Of a DNA stretch of 64,000 bases, positions 63,926 to 64,000 are shown one piece after another. Source of the DNA: JAJXWB01 sp046349215. Lineage in GTDB: Bacteria; Pseudomonadota; Alphaproteobacteria; Rhizobiales; Beijerinckiaceae. The DNA is taken from positions 1 through 64,000 of the forward strand of contig JAXMCV010000003.1 of the NCBI GenBank assembly GCA_046349215.1. Direction: 5' to 3'. Below the pieces are notes generated by a model, which made no database searches, had not been told where the DNA came from, and saw only the letters and a program-made list of their open reading frames with translations. Numbering within the stretch: the first letter of the stretch is position 1; every line of letters begins with the position of its first letter. A program made the position numbers and the translations under genes.

Positions 63926-64000
63926 TCAGGCGCTCTTGCGTTTCCTGGGCCGTGGGGGCGGCCGTCCGGCGGTTGCGCGCGGCGCGTAGTCCAAGCCCGG
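63926..64000 (-). CDS. C-terminal fragment of an unidentified gene
   Basis: The minus strand entering from the right edge is open for 24 codons and ends at TGA (63926-63928). The encoded end, RPPPRPRKRKSA, is strongly basic and could be a real C-terminal tail, but there is too little to identify it or to be sure that it is coding. Nothing else is seen between it and the YgiQ start. Confidence 0.3.
   Translation of the reverse strand, partial: PGLDYAPRATAGRPPPRPRKRKSA

Overview
The window is high-GC, densely coded chromosomal DNA from an alphaproteobacterium, most likely Hyphomicrobiales (Bradyrhizobium, Xanthobacteraceae or Beijerinckiaceae relatives). Supporting features are the alphaproteobacterial forms of polA, mutS, the MaeB-type malic enzyme and infC, runs of LivK-type substrate-binding proteins, Tat-like small secreted proteins, and the 'cattgcgag...gaagcaatcc' and 'gtcatcccgg' palindromic repeats typical of the order. 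No phage, insertion sequence or CRISPR array is visible. The only sign of past integration or duplication is a broken tRNA-Arg at the left edge.

Layout. 1-9 kb: tRNA-Arg remnant, a membrane protein, polA, an OprB-type porin, maeB. 8.5-18 kb: mutS, a two-subunit CoA-transferase-like enzyme (IpdAB-like), a papain-like protein, infC with an ATT start, a glycosyltransferase, a hydrolase and an L,D-transpeptidase. 17.9-33.3 kb: a large CoA-dependent catabolic divergon. Leftwards run enoyl-CoA hydratase, alpha-methylacyl-CoA racemase-like protein, short-chain dehydrogenase, a second hydratase and three tandem LivK-like binding proteins. Rightwards run thiolase, an LvaA-like kinase, an LvaB-like DUF6285 protein, acyl-CoA dehydrogenase, two tandem PaaG-like hydratases, a nitronate monooxygenase-like flavoprotein and a quinone-oxidoreductase-like MDR. 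An inverted repeat, TTAGTC-N4-GACTAA, lies between the two arms. 33.3-39.6 kb: MarR/MATE efflux pair with a perfect 18-bp palindrome, aroE, DUF1636, cobD, cobU and recQ. 39.6-43.8 kb: an RpfC-like hybrid histidine kinase with a REC-PAS-GGDEF-EAL protein. 44-52.7 kb: amidase, Tyr/Arg-rich Tat peptide, ACAD11-like dehydrogenase, periplasmic beta-carbonic anhydrase, a pterin/folate operon whose FolK is fused in frame to a dienelactone hydrolase, and metY. 52.8-64 kb: a Cys-less thiolase with its DUF35 partner, a type III CoA-transferase, a LysR regulator with two DNA-binding domains facing a RraA/CHA-aldolase-fold protein, a BON protein, a luciferase-like oxidoreductase, an amidase and a YgiQ radical SAM protein.

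How the genes fit together. The strongest theme is breakdown of one or more unusual, probably methyl-branched and 4-hydroxy or 4-oxo carboxylic acids as CoA thioesters. Binding proteins would feed uptake, a racemase would set the 2-methyl configuration, and an LvaAB-type kinase would activate a 4-hydroxyacyl-CoA. Dehydrogenases, hydratases and thiolase would do beta-oxidation, and IpdAB-like and Ltp2/DUF35-like proteins may cut rings or branched side chains. No AMP-forming acyl-CoA ligase is in the window, so CoA may be loaded by transfer. The substrate is unknown. All functional statements come from reading motifs and context by eye; no database search was run.
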